DNA of 64,000 nt from an uncultured Eubacteriales bacterium (GTDB taxonomy: Bacteria > Bacillota > Clostridia > Lachnospirales > Bianqueaceae): assembly GCA_900315265.1 (NCBI GenBank), contig OMYN01000004.1, positions 62,001-126,000 on the forward strand, given 5' to 3'. Below the pieces are notes generated by a model that had not been told where the DNA came from, did no database searches, and worked only from the letters and a program-made list of their open reading frames with translations. Below, in pieces: positions 9,851-18,275 of this stretch. A program made the translations under genes and the position numbers. Position 1 is the first letter of the stretch. Each line of letters starts with the position of its first letter.

Positions 9851-11089
9851 ATGAAAAAGAAAGCAGTTGTTATTACCGTCACTTTGATCTTAGTGGCAGC
9901 GGCCGCTGCCGTCATTTTCATTTTTCTTAGAAAAAACCGTACCGGTACCGCGGGTTCGGATACTCAGCCGGTCTACGTCGATACCGTTAAGTCCCTTATG
10001 GGACTTGATAATGGTGATTTAGGCCTTTCCCAGCGCTTTTCCGGGATCGTGGAGCCCCAGAAGACAGTCGATATTCAGAATGATTCGGGCCGTACCGTTT
10101 CGGAAGTTTATGTCAGTGAAGAGCAGGCTGTGAAAGCAGGGGATCCTCTTTTTTCCTACACGACCGATGATCTGACTCTGCAGCTCAGTCAGCAGCAGCT
10201 GGAGCTTGACAGGCTCAATAACAGCATCACCACACAGAACCAGCAGATCGCGGATCTGATCAAGCAGGCCCAGAACGCGACCGGGGACACCCTGCTCCAG
10301 TACACTATCCAGATCCAGCAGGCACAAAACGACGAGAAGCAAAGTGAATATGACGCCCAGGCTAAACAGGTAGAGATTAATAAAACCAATGAACAGATCA
10401 ATAACTCGATCGTAACGGCACCCATCGACGGCACGGTGACCCATGTCGGAAATCCCGAACAGCCGCAGACGGATTCTTCAACAGGACAGACAGAGGCTTT
10501 TCTGACGATTACTGCTTCGGGGGATCTGCGGGTCAAAGGCTACGTCAATGAACAGAACATTTCTGCCATTCAGCCCGGCCAGACCGTCACGATCCTTTCC
10601 CGCCTGGACAATGGTCTCAGCTGGACCGGCACGGTCGATCAGGTCGATACAAAAAATGCGGAATCTGCCAGCCAGAATACTAATTACTACGGGGCACAGG
10701 ACAATACGGATCTTAACACGACGTCCCGATATCCTTTCTATGTGACTTTGGAATCGGCGGACGGCTTGATGAACGGACAGCATGTCCTGATCCAGATGGA
10801 CAGCGGTGACTTACAGCTGCCGCATACGGATGGTGTCTGGCTGTACGAGGGGTATCTGATGATGGATGACCAGGATCCCTCGACCGCCTATGTGTACAAG
10901 GCACAGAAAGGGAAGATCGTTAAACAAAAGGTAACACTGGGAGAGTACGATCAGGATATGGGCTATTACCAGATCACGGACGGACTTACTCAGGACGATG
11001 CCATCGCCTGGCCCGATGAAACCGTGCAGGAGGGAGCTCCTGTCCAGGGCCTTCCGGCAGATGAAGGCTCAGGCTCTCAGCAGCCCTAA
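9851..11089 (+). CDS. HlyD/MacA-family membrane fusion (adaptor) protein, first of two
   Basis: Membrane-anchored adaptor of a MacAB-type ABC transporter. An N-terminal hydrophobic helix (about residues 5-26) is followed by a barrel-sandwich (lipoyl-like) half at about 60-100 (VDIQNDSGRTVSEVYVSEEQAVKAGDPL, split around the hairpin). A Gln/Asn-rich coiled-coil hairpin spans about 105-190. The returning strand is NSIVTAPIDGTVTHVG, and beta-barrel domains follow. Its hairpin is short, as in monoderm homologues that need not reach an outer-membrane channel. AAGGAG precedes ATG 9851. The ATPase gene follows after 11 bases. The substrate is unknown; relatives export peptides, drugs or lipids. Confidence 0.87.
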   Translation: MKKKAVVITVTLILVAAAAAVIFIFLRKNRTGTAGSDTQPVYVDTVKSLMGLDNGDLGLSQRFSGIVEPQKTVDIQNDSGRTVSEVYVSEEQAVKAGDPLFSYTTDDLTLQLSQQQLELDRLNNSITTQNQQIADLIKQAQNATGDTLLQYTIQIQQAQNDEKQSEYDAQAKQVEINKTNEQINNSIVTAPIDGTVTHVGNPEQPQTDSSTGQTEAFLTITASGDLRVKGYVNEQNISAIQPGQTVTILSRLDNGLSWTGTVDQVDTKNAESASQNTNYYGAQDNTDLNTTSRYPFYVTLESADGLMNGQHVLIQMDSGDLQLPHTDGVWLYEGYLMMDDQDPSTAYVYKAQKGKIVKQKVTLGEYDQDMGYYQITDGLTQDDAIAWPDETVQEGAPVQGLPADEGSGSQQP

Positions 11090-11100
11090 GGAGTAGCACC

Positions 11101-11847
11101 ATGGTTACCTTGCAAAATATTACGAAAACGTATTTATCCGGTAAAATTGAGGTCCCGGTGCTGAAAAATATCGATCTGACGGTGGAAGAAGGAGAGTATC
11201 TGGCCATCATGGGTCCTTCCGGCTCCGGAAAATCGACCCTGATGAATATCATCGGTCTTTTGGACACGCCCACTTCCGGCACCTATATACTGGATGGGCA
11301 GAGCATGGAAAACCGCAAGGAAAAGGAACTGGCTTCGATCCGCAATTCAAAGATCGGCTTTGTCTTTCAGCAGTTTAATCTGATGCCTAAGGAAACCGCT
11401 CTTTCCAATGTGGAACTGCCTCTGATCTATGCCGGCGTAAGGCACGGCGAACGGGCCAAAAGGGCTTCTGAGGCCCTGGAACAGGTCGGACTTGCTGACC
11501 GCCTGTCCTTTAAACCGACTCAGCTTTCCGGCGGTCAGCAGCAAAGGGTCGCCATTGCCCGGGCTATCGTCAACCACCCCAAGGTTCTTCTGGCGGATGA
11601 ACCGACCGGAGCCCTGGACACCAAGTCCGGCTTTCAGATCATGGAGCTTTTTGAGCAGCTTCATAAGGATGGGGTTACGATCGTTATGATCACCCATGAG
11701 CCGGATATAGCCCAGTGTGCTCAGAGGATCGTTTCGCTGCGTGACGGTCGAATCGTGGACCTGTCTAAAGGCAAAGGAAGTGTCAAGGAAGCTGAAAAAG
11801 GACTGGACCTTGACGCCGAAGAAAAAGGAGAGATGCAGAATGAATAA
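11101..11847 (+). CDS. ABC transporter ATP-binding protein (MacB/LolD type)
   Basis: Cytoplasmic ATPase of the LolD/MacB class that powers FtsX-like permeases. Walker A is GPSGSGKSTLMNIIG (near residue 37), the Q-loop is GFVFQQFNLMP, the signature is LSGGQQQRVAIARA (near 141), Walker B is VLLADEPTGALD, and the switch His is in MITHEP. The last 30 residues form a charged tail not needed for the fold. The gene lies between two adaptor genes and ends eight bases inside the second one. The partner permease is at 13883. In this class ATP hydrolysis drives mechanical extrusion, not classical transport through the membrane. Confidence 0.95.
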   Translation: MVTLQNITKTYLSGKIEVPVLKNIDLTVEEGEYLAIMGPSGSGKSTLMNIIGLLDTPTSGTYILDGQSMENRKEKELASIRNSKIGFVFQQFNLMPKETALSNVELPLIYAGVRHGERAKRASEALEQVGLADRLSFKPTQLSGGQQQRVAIARAIVNHPKVLLADEPTGALDTKSGFQIMELFEQLHKDGVTIVMITHEPDIAQCAQRIVSLRDGRIVDLSKGKGSVKEAEKGLDLDAEEKGEMQNE

Positions 11848-13861
11848 GAAACTGAAAAAGGTTTTGATCACCCTGATTTCTGTCCTTGTCTGTCTGTGCC
11901 TGACGGCCGGTGGAGTTTTGGCGGCTGTCATGAAAAAGAGGGCCGTTCCCGTCAATGTCTATTCGATCGCAGACGTCAGTACCCAGGACTTCGGGGGCAG
12001 TACCGAGACCTACGGCACCGTTGAAACGGGCCATACCCAGATGATCTATCTGGATAAAGATAAGGTCTTGAAAGAAACCAAAGTCAGCCAGGGAGACCCG
12101 GTCAAAAAGGGCGATGTCCTGATGACTTATGACGGTACGGTGGAGCAGCTCACTCTGGAAAGGCAGAGCCTCAGCATCCAGTCGGAAGAATTGAATCTGC
12201 AGCTGTTGGGAAAAGAAATCGATGAACTGGCTTCCAAGATCCCTTATGCGACGACCAAGGCAGCTTTTCAGGCCTCCGGCCGGGTAAAAGCAGACACTTC
12301 GGATCCGGCAGAAGAAAGTTCTTCAGGTTCCGACCCCGGTTCGGAAAATACAGGTTCCGAGTCCTCCGGAGCAGAGTCTTCCTCGCAGGAAAGCTCTGCA
12401 GGGGAAGGATCTATACCGGAAGACTCCAAAAAGGATGACTCCAAACCGGAGGAATCGTCGGAAGCCTCCGAACCGGTCGAGAAGGAACCGGATGGTTCGA
12501 AGGAACATCCTTTTGTCATTGAAAAAGATACCGATCATCTGCTGATCGGCCGGGACGAATGGGAACAATACCGTGGTTATTTTGTCTTATTCCGCATAAG
12601 CAAGGCCGCCGGTCAGGATACGGACAAGGACCGGGATCAGGCAAAAACAGAACCTTTATATACCCTGACTTATGACCTGACTTGTGCCCAGCCTCTTGCC
12701 GATGGTGAAACTGTCAGCCTGGAGACCGTGATCCGTCCGGTCCGCCGGTCGGTAACGATCGTTACTCTTTTGCAAAAAGAGCTGCCGGGGCCTTTAACAT
12801 TACAGTTCCCGCTTCCCGACGGGGCTTTGGAAGACGGGCTGGAAATGAGCGGAGTGACGGATTCCGATTTTCTGGCTAAAATCGAAAAAAGATCCGATCA
12901 TTCGGTCAATGTCGAACTTACCGGAGGGGGGATCTATCTGCTGACGGCCGATACCGATGCGGTCAAACCGGATGATAACAGTTCCCAGGCGCCCCTTCCG
13001 GACGACTCGGGCAATACCGACAACAGTCAGGATAACGGCGGCCAGATCCCCGACATCTTCCCGGATGATAACGGTGAAGACAGTATACCGGAGCCGGATA
13101 TCACGGACCCCGAAAGCCAGGTGGATTACGACGCCCTGCGCAAGGAGCTTGAACAAAAGAGAGCCGATTACATCGATAAGTCCATCCAGATCAAGTTGGA
13201 CAAGATCGATTATCAGAAAGCGCAGAATAAGCTGGATCAGCTGAGCGTGAAGGCTGATGCGGACGGAGTCGTTCTGACCATGACCGATCCGAAGGCGGCC
13301 GAGCAGCAGGACCTTCCTTATATGGTCATTGCAGCTGACACCGGTTATTTCGTGAGCGGCAGTATGTCGGAACTGAATCTGGAAACCGTTGCCGTGGGTG
13401 ATACGGTCAGCGTGATGGATTATATGACTGGTAATTATTATCCGGGCCAGATCATCAGCGTAGGTGACCAGCCGGTATCTTCCAACTACTACGGAGGCGG
13501 AAATCCGAATGTTTCCTATTATCCCTTTACCGTCAAGGTCATGCCGGGTTCGGACGGACAGGAGCCTCAGCTGACGGAAGGCAGCGGCGTCAGCATTTCC
13601 ATCGATACGGCGGCTTCCGACGCCATCTTCCTTGAGAATATGTTTATTTGCAATGATGAAAACCAGCCTTATGTATACAAGCAGGATCAGAACGGACGGC
13701 TGGTCAAGCAGGTCATATCGACAGGCAGGACCTTGTACGGCGAGTATACAGAGATCCTGGACGGCCTGACTCAGGAGGATTACGTTGCCTTTCCTTACGG
13801 AAAATCCGTAAGAGAAGGCGCCCGCTGCACCATTTCCACCATCGATCAGCTCTATCAATAA
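11840..13861 (+). CDS. Second HlyD-family adaptor with a large inserted domain
   Basis: A 673-residue membrane fusion protein, far longer than the usual 350-450. The N-terminal helix (about residues 7-30) is followed by the first barrel-sandwich half (VLKETKVSQGDPVKKGDVLMTYDG, near 76-100) and one arm of the hairpin (about 101-135). Instead of a turn there is a Ser/Glu/Pro-rich linker (150-222), a compact beta-rich module (about 223-370) and a second Asp/Pro/Gln-rich linker (373-426). The return arm runs about 427-466, then LSVKADADGVVL and the beta-barrel domains. I placed the start at ATG 11840, eight bases inside the ATPase stop, with GGAGAG upstream. A longer in-frame reading from 11717 would overlap the ATPase gene. 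Confidence 0.82.
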   Translation: MNKKLKKVLITLISVLVCLCLTAGGVLAAVMKKRAVPVNVYSIADVSTQDFGGSTETYGTVETGHTQMIYLDKDKVLKETKVSQGDPVKKGDVLMTYDGTVEQLTLERQSLSIQSEELNLQLLGKEIDELASKIPYATTKAAFQASGRVKADTSDPAEESSSGSDPGSENTGSESSGAESSSQESSAGEGSIPEDSKKDDSKPEESSEASEPVEKEPDGSKEHPFVIEKDTDHLLIGRDEWEQYRGYFVLFRISKAAGQDTDKDRDQAKTEPLYTLTYDLTCAQPLADGETVSLETVIRPVRRSVTIVTLLQKELPGPLTLQFPLPDGALEDGLEMSGVTDSDFLAKIEKRSDHSVNVELTGGGIYLLTADTDAVKPDDNSSQAPLPDDSGNTDNSQDNGGQIPDIFPDDNGEDSIPEPDITDPESQVDYDALRKELEQKRADYIDKSIQIKLDKIDYQKAQNKLDQLSVKADADGVVLTMTDPKAAEQQDLPYMVIAADTGYFVSGSMSELNLETVAVGDTVSVMDYMTGNYYPGQIISVGDQPVSSNYYGGGNPNVSYYPFTVKVMPGSDGQEPQLTEGSGVSISIDTAASDAIFLENMFICNDENQPYVYKQDQNGRLVKQVISTGRTLYGEYTEILDGLTQEDYVAFPYGKSVREGARCTISTIDQLYQ

Positions 13862-13882
13862 AAACGGAGGCAGAAATACATT

Positions 13883-15250
13883 ATGTTGGAAAATATCCGC
13901 CTGTCGTTTAAAGGCATTTGGTCTCATAAGATGCGGTCTTTTCTGACCATGCTGGGTATCATCATCGGTATCGCGGCTATCATTGCCATCGTATCGACCA
14001 TCGAGGGGACCAACCAGCAGATCAAGCAGAACCTGATCGGAGCCGGAAGCAACGTGGTAAATGTCAATCTTTACCAGTCCGGCTACGAACTGGATCCCAG
14101 CTATCAGCAGATCCCCAGCCAGATCCCTGTTATCAGTGAAGATCTGAGGCAGCAGATCGAAGACCTGGACGGAGCCGAAGAAGTTACCTTATACCGAAAG
14201 CGTACTACCTATGATGAGATCTTCCACGGCAGCGACTCCATCTCCGGCGGCATGCTGCTGGGCATCGACAGCCATTATCTAAAGGTAGAGGGCTATCAGA
14301 TCGTCAGCGGACGCGGTTTTGACGACAATGACCGCCAAAATTTCCGTAAAGTATGCCTTTTGGACAATAACGCGGCCAGGACCCTGTTCCGGTCGGACGA
14401 TCCCATCGGCCAGACGATCGAGATCAAGGGCGAGCCCTTTACCATCATCGGTCTTGTCCGCAAGAGTAATGACTTTAAGCCGGACATCGAAACAGTCCAG
14501 GACTACTACACCTACCAGGGGCAGGGCCAGTCCGGGCAGGTCATGATCCATGACGCCTGCTGGCCGATCTTATACCGCTTCGACGAACCTCAGTGCGTAT
14601 CCGTGAAGGCTGTCAACACCGATGCCATGACCAAAGTCGGCAAGAGTACGGCGGACCTGCTCAATTCTTCGCTGGGGTTTCCTTTGTCGGATGCCTCGGC
14701 CGGAGCAGGCGGTGTGGTTTCCACCGATATGGCGGCAGTGGATACGATCGGCGGAGCCGATGCAGAAGTGGTTGACTCAGGCGACCAGAGCCAATCCCAG
14801 GGGATCCAGTATCAGAATGAGGATCTTCTGGAACAGGCCAAACAGCTGCAGGAGATGAGCAATGCCACCAACCGCATGCTCATATGGATCGCCAGTATTT
14901 CCCTTCTGGTCGGCGGTATCGGCGTTATGAACATCATGCTGGTTTCTGTGACGGAGCGGACCAGGGAGATAGGCTTGAAAAAGGCGATCGGAGCCCGAAA
15001 GGGGCGGATCCTGGGACAGTTTCTGACCGAAGCGGCCGTATTGACCAGCCTGGGAGGCCTTTTCGGAGTGGTCATCGGTATGATATTGGCTAAAGTTATT
15101 TCGACCGTCAACGGGACCTTGTATGCCATTTCGATTCCGGCTATTATTGTATCGGTCGTGTTTTCGATGGTGATCGGTATCGTATTCGGGCTGCTTCCCT
15201 CGATCAAGGCGGCTAATCTTAATCCCATAGACGCACTCAGATACGAATAA
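13883..15250 (+). CDS. MacB-type ABC transporter permease (FtsX family)
   Basis: Integral membrane subunit of the MacAB-like system. One N-terminal transmembrane helix (SFLTMLGIIIGIAAIIAIVS, residues about 19-38) precedes a large extracytoplasmic domain of about 280 residues. Three C-terminal helices follow (near 333-355, 382-405 and 415-440) with the FtsX signature SVTERTREIGLKKAIGARKG between the first two. It ends with the conserved AANLNPIDALRYE. The length is typical. GGAGG lies 12 bases before ATG 13883. It closes the four-gene unit adaptor-ATPase-adaptor-permease, and no outer-membrane component is present or expected in a monoderm. Confidence 0.94.
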   Translation: MLENIRLSFKGIWSHKMRSFLTMLGIIIGIAAIIAIVSTIEGTNQQIKQNLIGAGSNVVNVNLYQSGYELDPSYQQIPSQIPVISEDLRQQIEDLDGAEEVTLYRKRTTYDEIFHGSDSISGGMLLGIDSHYLKVEGYQIVSGRGFDDNDRQNFRKVCLLDNNAARTLFRSDDPIGQTIEIKGEPFTIIGLVRKSNDFKPDIETVQDYYTYQGQGQSGQVMIHDACWPILYRFDEPQCVSVKAVNTDAMTKVGKSTADLLNSSLGFPLSDASAGAGGVVSTDMAAVDTIGGADAEVVDSGDQSQSQGIQYQNEDLLEQAKQLQEMSNATNRMLIWIASISLLVGGIGVMNIMLVSVTERTREIGLKKAIGARKGRILGQFLTEAAVLTSLGGLFGVVIGMILAKVISTVNGTLYAISIPAIIVSVVFSMVIGIVFGLLPSIKAANLNPIDALRYE

Positions 15251-15262
15251 GGTAGGTAGTTC

Positions 15263-16066
15263 ATGAGCATTTGCTGTGTTGTCAGTGATATTGACGGTAC
15301 CCTTCTTCCCGCAGGGCAGCTGGATCTGGATCAGCGCTGCCTGGATGCGATATCCGGTCTTCAGAAAAAGGGGATCCTTTTCTGTCTGGCCAGCGGCCGT
15401 CCCTATCAGAACCTGTACCGTCTTTTATCCCGGGACGGGGACCTTAAAAGAGCGGAAAAGAGCGCCTATATCTGTCAGAACGGCACCAATCTGTATCTGG
15501 GAAGGCAGTTTCTTTACCAGCAGGCTATACCGGATGACATCGGACGGGGGATCCTTGAAGAAGTCAGCCAAATGGAGGAACTGGAGATATTGGTCAACTG
15601 CCGCGAGCATTGTTATATCCACCCCCGTACGGAGGCCTTTCGAAGGGACATACAGGATGTGCGTCGCTATCCGGCTTTGCTTTGGGAGGACCTTTCTAAG
15701 GTCCCGGAGCCTTATCTTCAGATCTCGCTTTACCGCAAGGACGGTATTAAAAAAAGCGCTCCCATGATCGCATCCCGCTGGGGAAATAAAGCCCAGGTGG
15801 TGGTGTCAGGGGAGCACTGGATGGATATTACAGCTTTAGGCGTCAGTAAAGGGTCCTGTCTGAAAGAACTGATGGACCGGGCAGGTTTTTCGCGAAGCCA
15901 GTGTATGGCCATGGGGGATAGTTTCAATGACATCGAGATGCTGGAAACAGCCGGTATAAGCTATGCCATGTCCTGGTCAGACCCGCAGGTGATCGACCAT
16001 TCAAAAGCAGTGACCGACGATGCCGTCGGACAGATGGAAAAGCTGATCGAAAACCGTCAGAATTAA
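15263..16066 (+). CDS. Cof-type HAD-superfamily phosphatase
   Basis: Predicted cytoplasmic phosphatase of the HAD IIB (Cof/YidA) group, usually acting on sugar phosphates or flavin/pyridoxal phosphates. The nucleophile motif is SDIDGTLL at residues 8-15, motif II is LASGRPY near 39, and the C-terminal metal motif is MGDSFNDIEML. A cap domain of about 110 residues lies between. The gene follows the permease by 12 bases and may be carried on the same transcript. I see no clear terminator after it. The true substrate cannot be deduced. The inverted repeat at 16090-16124 lacks a T-tract. Confidence 0.9.
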   Translation: MSICCVVSDIDGTLLPAGQLDLDQRCLDAISGLQKKGILFCLASGRPYQNLYRLLSRDGDLKRAEKSAYICQNGTNLYLGRQFLYQQAIPDDIGRGILEEVSQMEELEILVNCREHCYIHPRTEAFRRDIQDVRRYPALLWEDLSKVPEPYLQISLYRKDGIKKSAPMIASRWGNKAQVVVSGEHWMDITALGVSKGSCLKELMDRAGFSRSQCMAMGDSFNDIEMLETAGISYAMSWSDPQVIDHSKAVTDDAVGQMEKLIENRQN

Positions 16067-16165
16067 ATGCAGAATCAACCCAGAGTCAATTTATGGATGA
16101 GGAAACAAGGAACAATTCCATAAAAGAGTAAACAAAGAAGCAGTATCATGAATCGGGACCGGCTG

Positions 16166-17158
16166 TTATTGATCCTGATAAATGACTTCTGCCTGATAAG
16201 AGGCGGCCAATTTTCGGCCGTCTTTTTCATTCATGCAAAAAAGGGCTGTGGACAGCATATCCGCCGCTGCGCTGTCTGAACACAGGATGGTGACGGAATG
16301 ATGCCAGGTGCTCGGATAGAGGGTATCGGGATCGATGATGTGATGATAGCGCCTGCCGTTGATATCGATGTAGCGTTCATAATCTCCGCTGGTGACCGCA
16401 CACGAGGTCGATCCCGAAAGGGTCACGGTCTGAGAATAGGAGCCGTCCGTCCGGTCAGGATCCCGGATGCCGATCACGAAGCTGTTATGACCGCTTCCCT
16501 TAGGCTTTCCTTTGGTGATGATATTGCCTCCCAGGTCGATCAGATAATCATCCAGGCACTGATCCGAAAGCCACCGGCCGGCCAGCTTTCCGGCGTATCC
16601 CTTGGCCAGAGCCCCGACATCGATCCGTCCATCCGGGTCGCTGATATAGGCTGTTTTCACCTTTTGGTCCAGGACCAGAAGATCGATGGAAACATGGGTG
16701 CCGGCTTCCTGAAGGGCCCGGTCGGAAGGGAGTTTTCCGTCTTTTCGTGTCTGTTCCCACAGGGCTGTGACAGGACCAAGCATGACGTTTACTTTTCCCT
16801 GGCTTTCCTGACAGGCTGTACGGCACCAGTAAAGAAAGTCAAAGAGCTGATCGGAGACGGGCAGAGCTTCTTTTCCGGCGGCCTGGTTCAGGTCATAGAG
16901 ATTGACCATCCCTTCATAGTGATGATAAATGTCGGTTTCCTGATGAAAGGTCAAAAGATAATCGTGCAGCTGATCCGAAAGGCGGTCAGATCTTAGAGAT
17001 GTCATAGGATCATATATGGTAAGGCTGCTGTAAGTATCAAAAAGATCCGTCCAGGAGGCCGTGTGTCTTTGACCCGAGCAGGCAGTGAGGGAAAAGCACA
17101 AAAGAAAAGCCAGGGTAGAGGCCAGAAGCGGGCGGACTTTAATGACAATTTTATTCAT
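16166..17158 (-). CDS. apbE: ApbE-family FAD:protein FMN transferase, lipoprotein
   Basis: Extracytoplasmic flavin transferase that attaches FMN from FAD to a Thr/Ser of target redox proteins. The N-terminus is a lipoprotein signal (hydrophobic run, then LTAC lipobox near residue 27). Catalytic-core motifs include IDVGALAKGYAGKLA, LIDLGGNIITKG, AVTSGDYERYI and RYHHIIDPDTLYPS, with the late Asp-containing SDSAAADMLSTALF. At 330 residues it is full length. It is last in a three-gene minus-strand operon after a Gx transporter gene, overlapping it by eight bases. No target with an FMN-binding motif lies in the window, so its substrates must be encoded elsewhere. Confidence 0.93.
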   Translation of the reverse strand: MNKIVIKVRPLLASTLAFLLCFSLTACSGQRHTASWTDLFDTYSSLTIYDPMTSLRSDRLSDQLHDYLLTFHQETDIYHHYEGMVNLYDLNQAAGKEALPVSDQLFDFLYWCRTACQESQGKVNVMLGPVTALWEQTRKDGKLPSDRALQEAGTHVSIDLLVLDQKVKTAYISDPDGRIDVGALAKGYAGKLAGRWLSDQCLDDYLIDLGGNIITKGKPKGSGHNSFVIGIRDPDRTDGSYSQTVTLSGSTSCAVTSGDYERYIDINGRRYHHIIDPDTLYPSTWHHSVTILCSDSAAADMLSTALFCMNEKDGRKLAASYQAEVIYQDQ

Positions 17159-17699
17159 GAGGCCCTCCTTTCGAAGAAGGGAGGCGATGAAAAGAGGTAA
17201 GGTGCGAAAGGGCCGGCAGGATGACCTTCAGCATAAGGCCGGTCAGACATCCCATAACGATACCGGACAGGACCAGTGCCGGAGCGTAGATCCAGGCATG
17301 ACGGCTCAGGGTCAGGGATACCCCTGCCAGCTGGCCCATATTATGAAAAACCGCTCCCAGTATGCTCAGCATCAGATAAGAGATCCGCTTTTTCAAAAGA
17401 CGGGAGAAGATCAGCATGACTGTAACGGAACATAGTCCGCCCAGAAAAGAAAACAAGCCGGCAAAACTGCCTCTCATCAGGAAGGCAAATAGGCTTTTCA
17501 GAAAAGCGACCAAAAAGGCAGAGGGGGCATTTACAAAAAACAGACAGTACATGGTCACCACGTTGGACAGACCCAGCTTTACCCCCGGCGGCAGAAAGGG
17601 TGCCTGGGGAAGCTGCATTTCCAGCCAGGAGAGGACCAGGGACAAGCTCAAAAAGAGGGCGGTATAAGCAATGCGGGCAGCATGCCCCGAATGTTTCAT
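17151..17699 (-). CDS. Gx transporter family membrane protein
   Basis: A 182-residue polytopic membrane protein of the Gx transporter family, also annotated as heptaprenyl diphosphate synthase component I. About five to six hydrophobic segments are visible. The family motif LPPGVKLGLSNVVTMYCLFF contains the Gx-type gate, and a later segment reads FSFLGGLCSVTVM. I chose ATG 17699 because AAAGGAGG stands eight bases before it. A longer in-frame reading to 18068 would run across the preceding gene. Neighbours NusG-II and ApbE suggest a role in extracytoplasmic flavin or quinone-linked redox chemistry, perhaps moving a cofactor precursor. This is inferred from context only. Confidence 0.85.
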   Translation of the reverse strand: MKHSGHAARIAYTALFLSLSLVLSWLEMQLPQAPFLPPGVKLGLSNVVTMYCLFFVNAPSAFLVAFLKSLFAFLMRGSFAGLFSFLGGLCSVTVMLIFSRLLKKRISYLMLSILGAVFHNMGQLAGVSLTLSRHAWIYAPALVLSGIVMGCLTGLMLKVILPALSHLTSFHRLPSSKGGPHE

Positions 17700-18145
17700 A
17701 AGCAGTCCTCCTTTAGACAGAAAGGCAGTGCTATTTGAGTGACAGCATCGGGACCTTCGGAAGCGGAAGGGATCGCGATAACGACTTTGTTGGGAAGGCA
17801 GACGGCTACCTGCCCCTGACGGCTGATGAAGCCGGTCTGAACGCAAATCTGGTCGGGGCAGTCGGAACGGATAAAACCGATGGCACCGTTTCTGACTTCG
17901 ATCACGACACCGGGTGCCTGATCCAGGGTAATGATCTGATCCTGATCCAGATAAACGGTTTTGATCAGACGATCGTCTACTTTGATCAAGGCCCGTCCTC
18001 CTTTTTCCGATCGGTTCAAAAAGAAGGCAGACAGCAGAACTGCCGCAATAACGGCCAATATGATCCACATATCTAATTTCCGACAGAAAGGATGGAGGGT
18101 ACTTTCTTTGTCCTTTTCTTTTTTGGCTTGATCCATATCATTCAC
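17696..18145 (-). CDS. NusG domain II-containing membrane-anchored protein
   Basis: First gene of the flavin-linked minus-strand operon. The 149-residue product has a charged N-terminal tail, one transmembrane segment (about residues 26-45, MWIILAVIAAVLLSAFFL) and an extracytoplasmic NusG-II-like beta domain with GVVIEVRNGAIGFIRSDCPD and GQVAVCLPNKVVI. In this family the SDCPDQICVQTG Cys pair is conserved and may be redox-active or metal-binding. It overlaps the Gx gene by four bases. Despite the name it is not a transcription factor. In many Clostridia the same trio stands near rnf or FMN-binding genes. Confidence 0.85.
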   Translation of the reverse strand: MNDMDQAKKEKDKESTLHPFCRKLDMWIILAVIAAVLLSAFFLNRSEKGGRALIKVDDRLIKTVYLDQDQIITLDQAPGVVIEVRNGAIGFIRSDCPDQICVQTGFISRQGQVAVCLPNKVVIAIPSASEGPDAVTQIALPFCLKEDCL

Positions 18146-18275
18146 GCCTTCCGGGTATTTTCGACCTTAAGTTGCACGGATACTTCATCCCTTGCTAAAA
18201 CTTGTACACACAGGTTCTTCAAAAAAACATTCGAAATCAATACCATTGAACAAAATTCTTAATAGGAGGTTTCGA

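Noticed and set aside
11717-11839. Upstream extension of the second adaptor
   Set aside because: It lies inside the ATPase gene, and the signal-like helix starts at ATG 11840.
16090-16124. Inverted repeat TTTATGGA / TCCATAAA downstream of the HAD gene
   Set aside because: The stem is only eight AT-rich pairs with a 19-base loop and no T-run, so I do not call it a terminator or operator.
17700-18068. Upstream extension of the Gx gene giving a 305-residue protein
   Set aside because: It would overlap the whole NusG-II gene in another frame and yields Arg/Ser-rich sequence. The ribosome site is at 17699.
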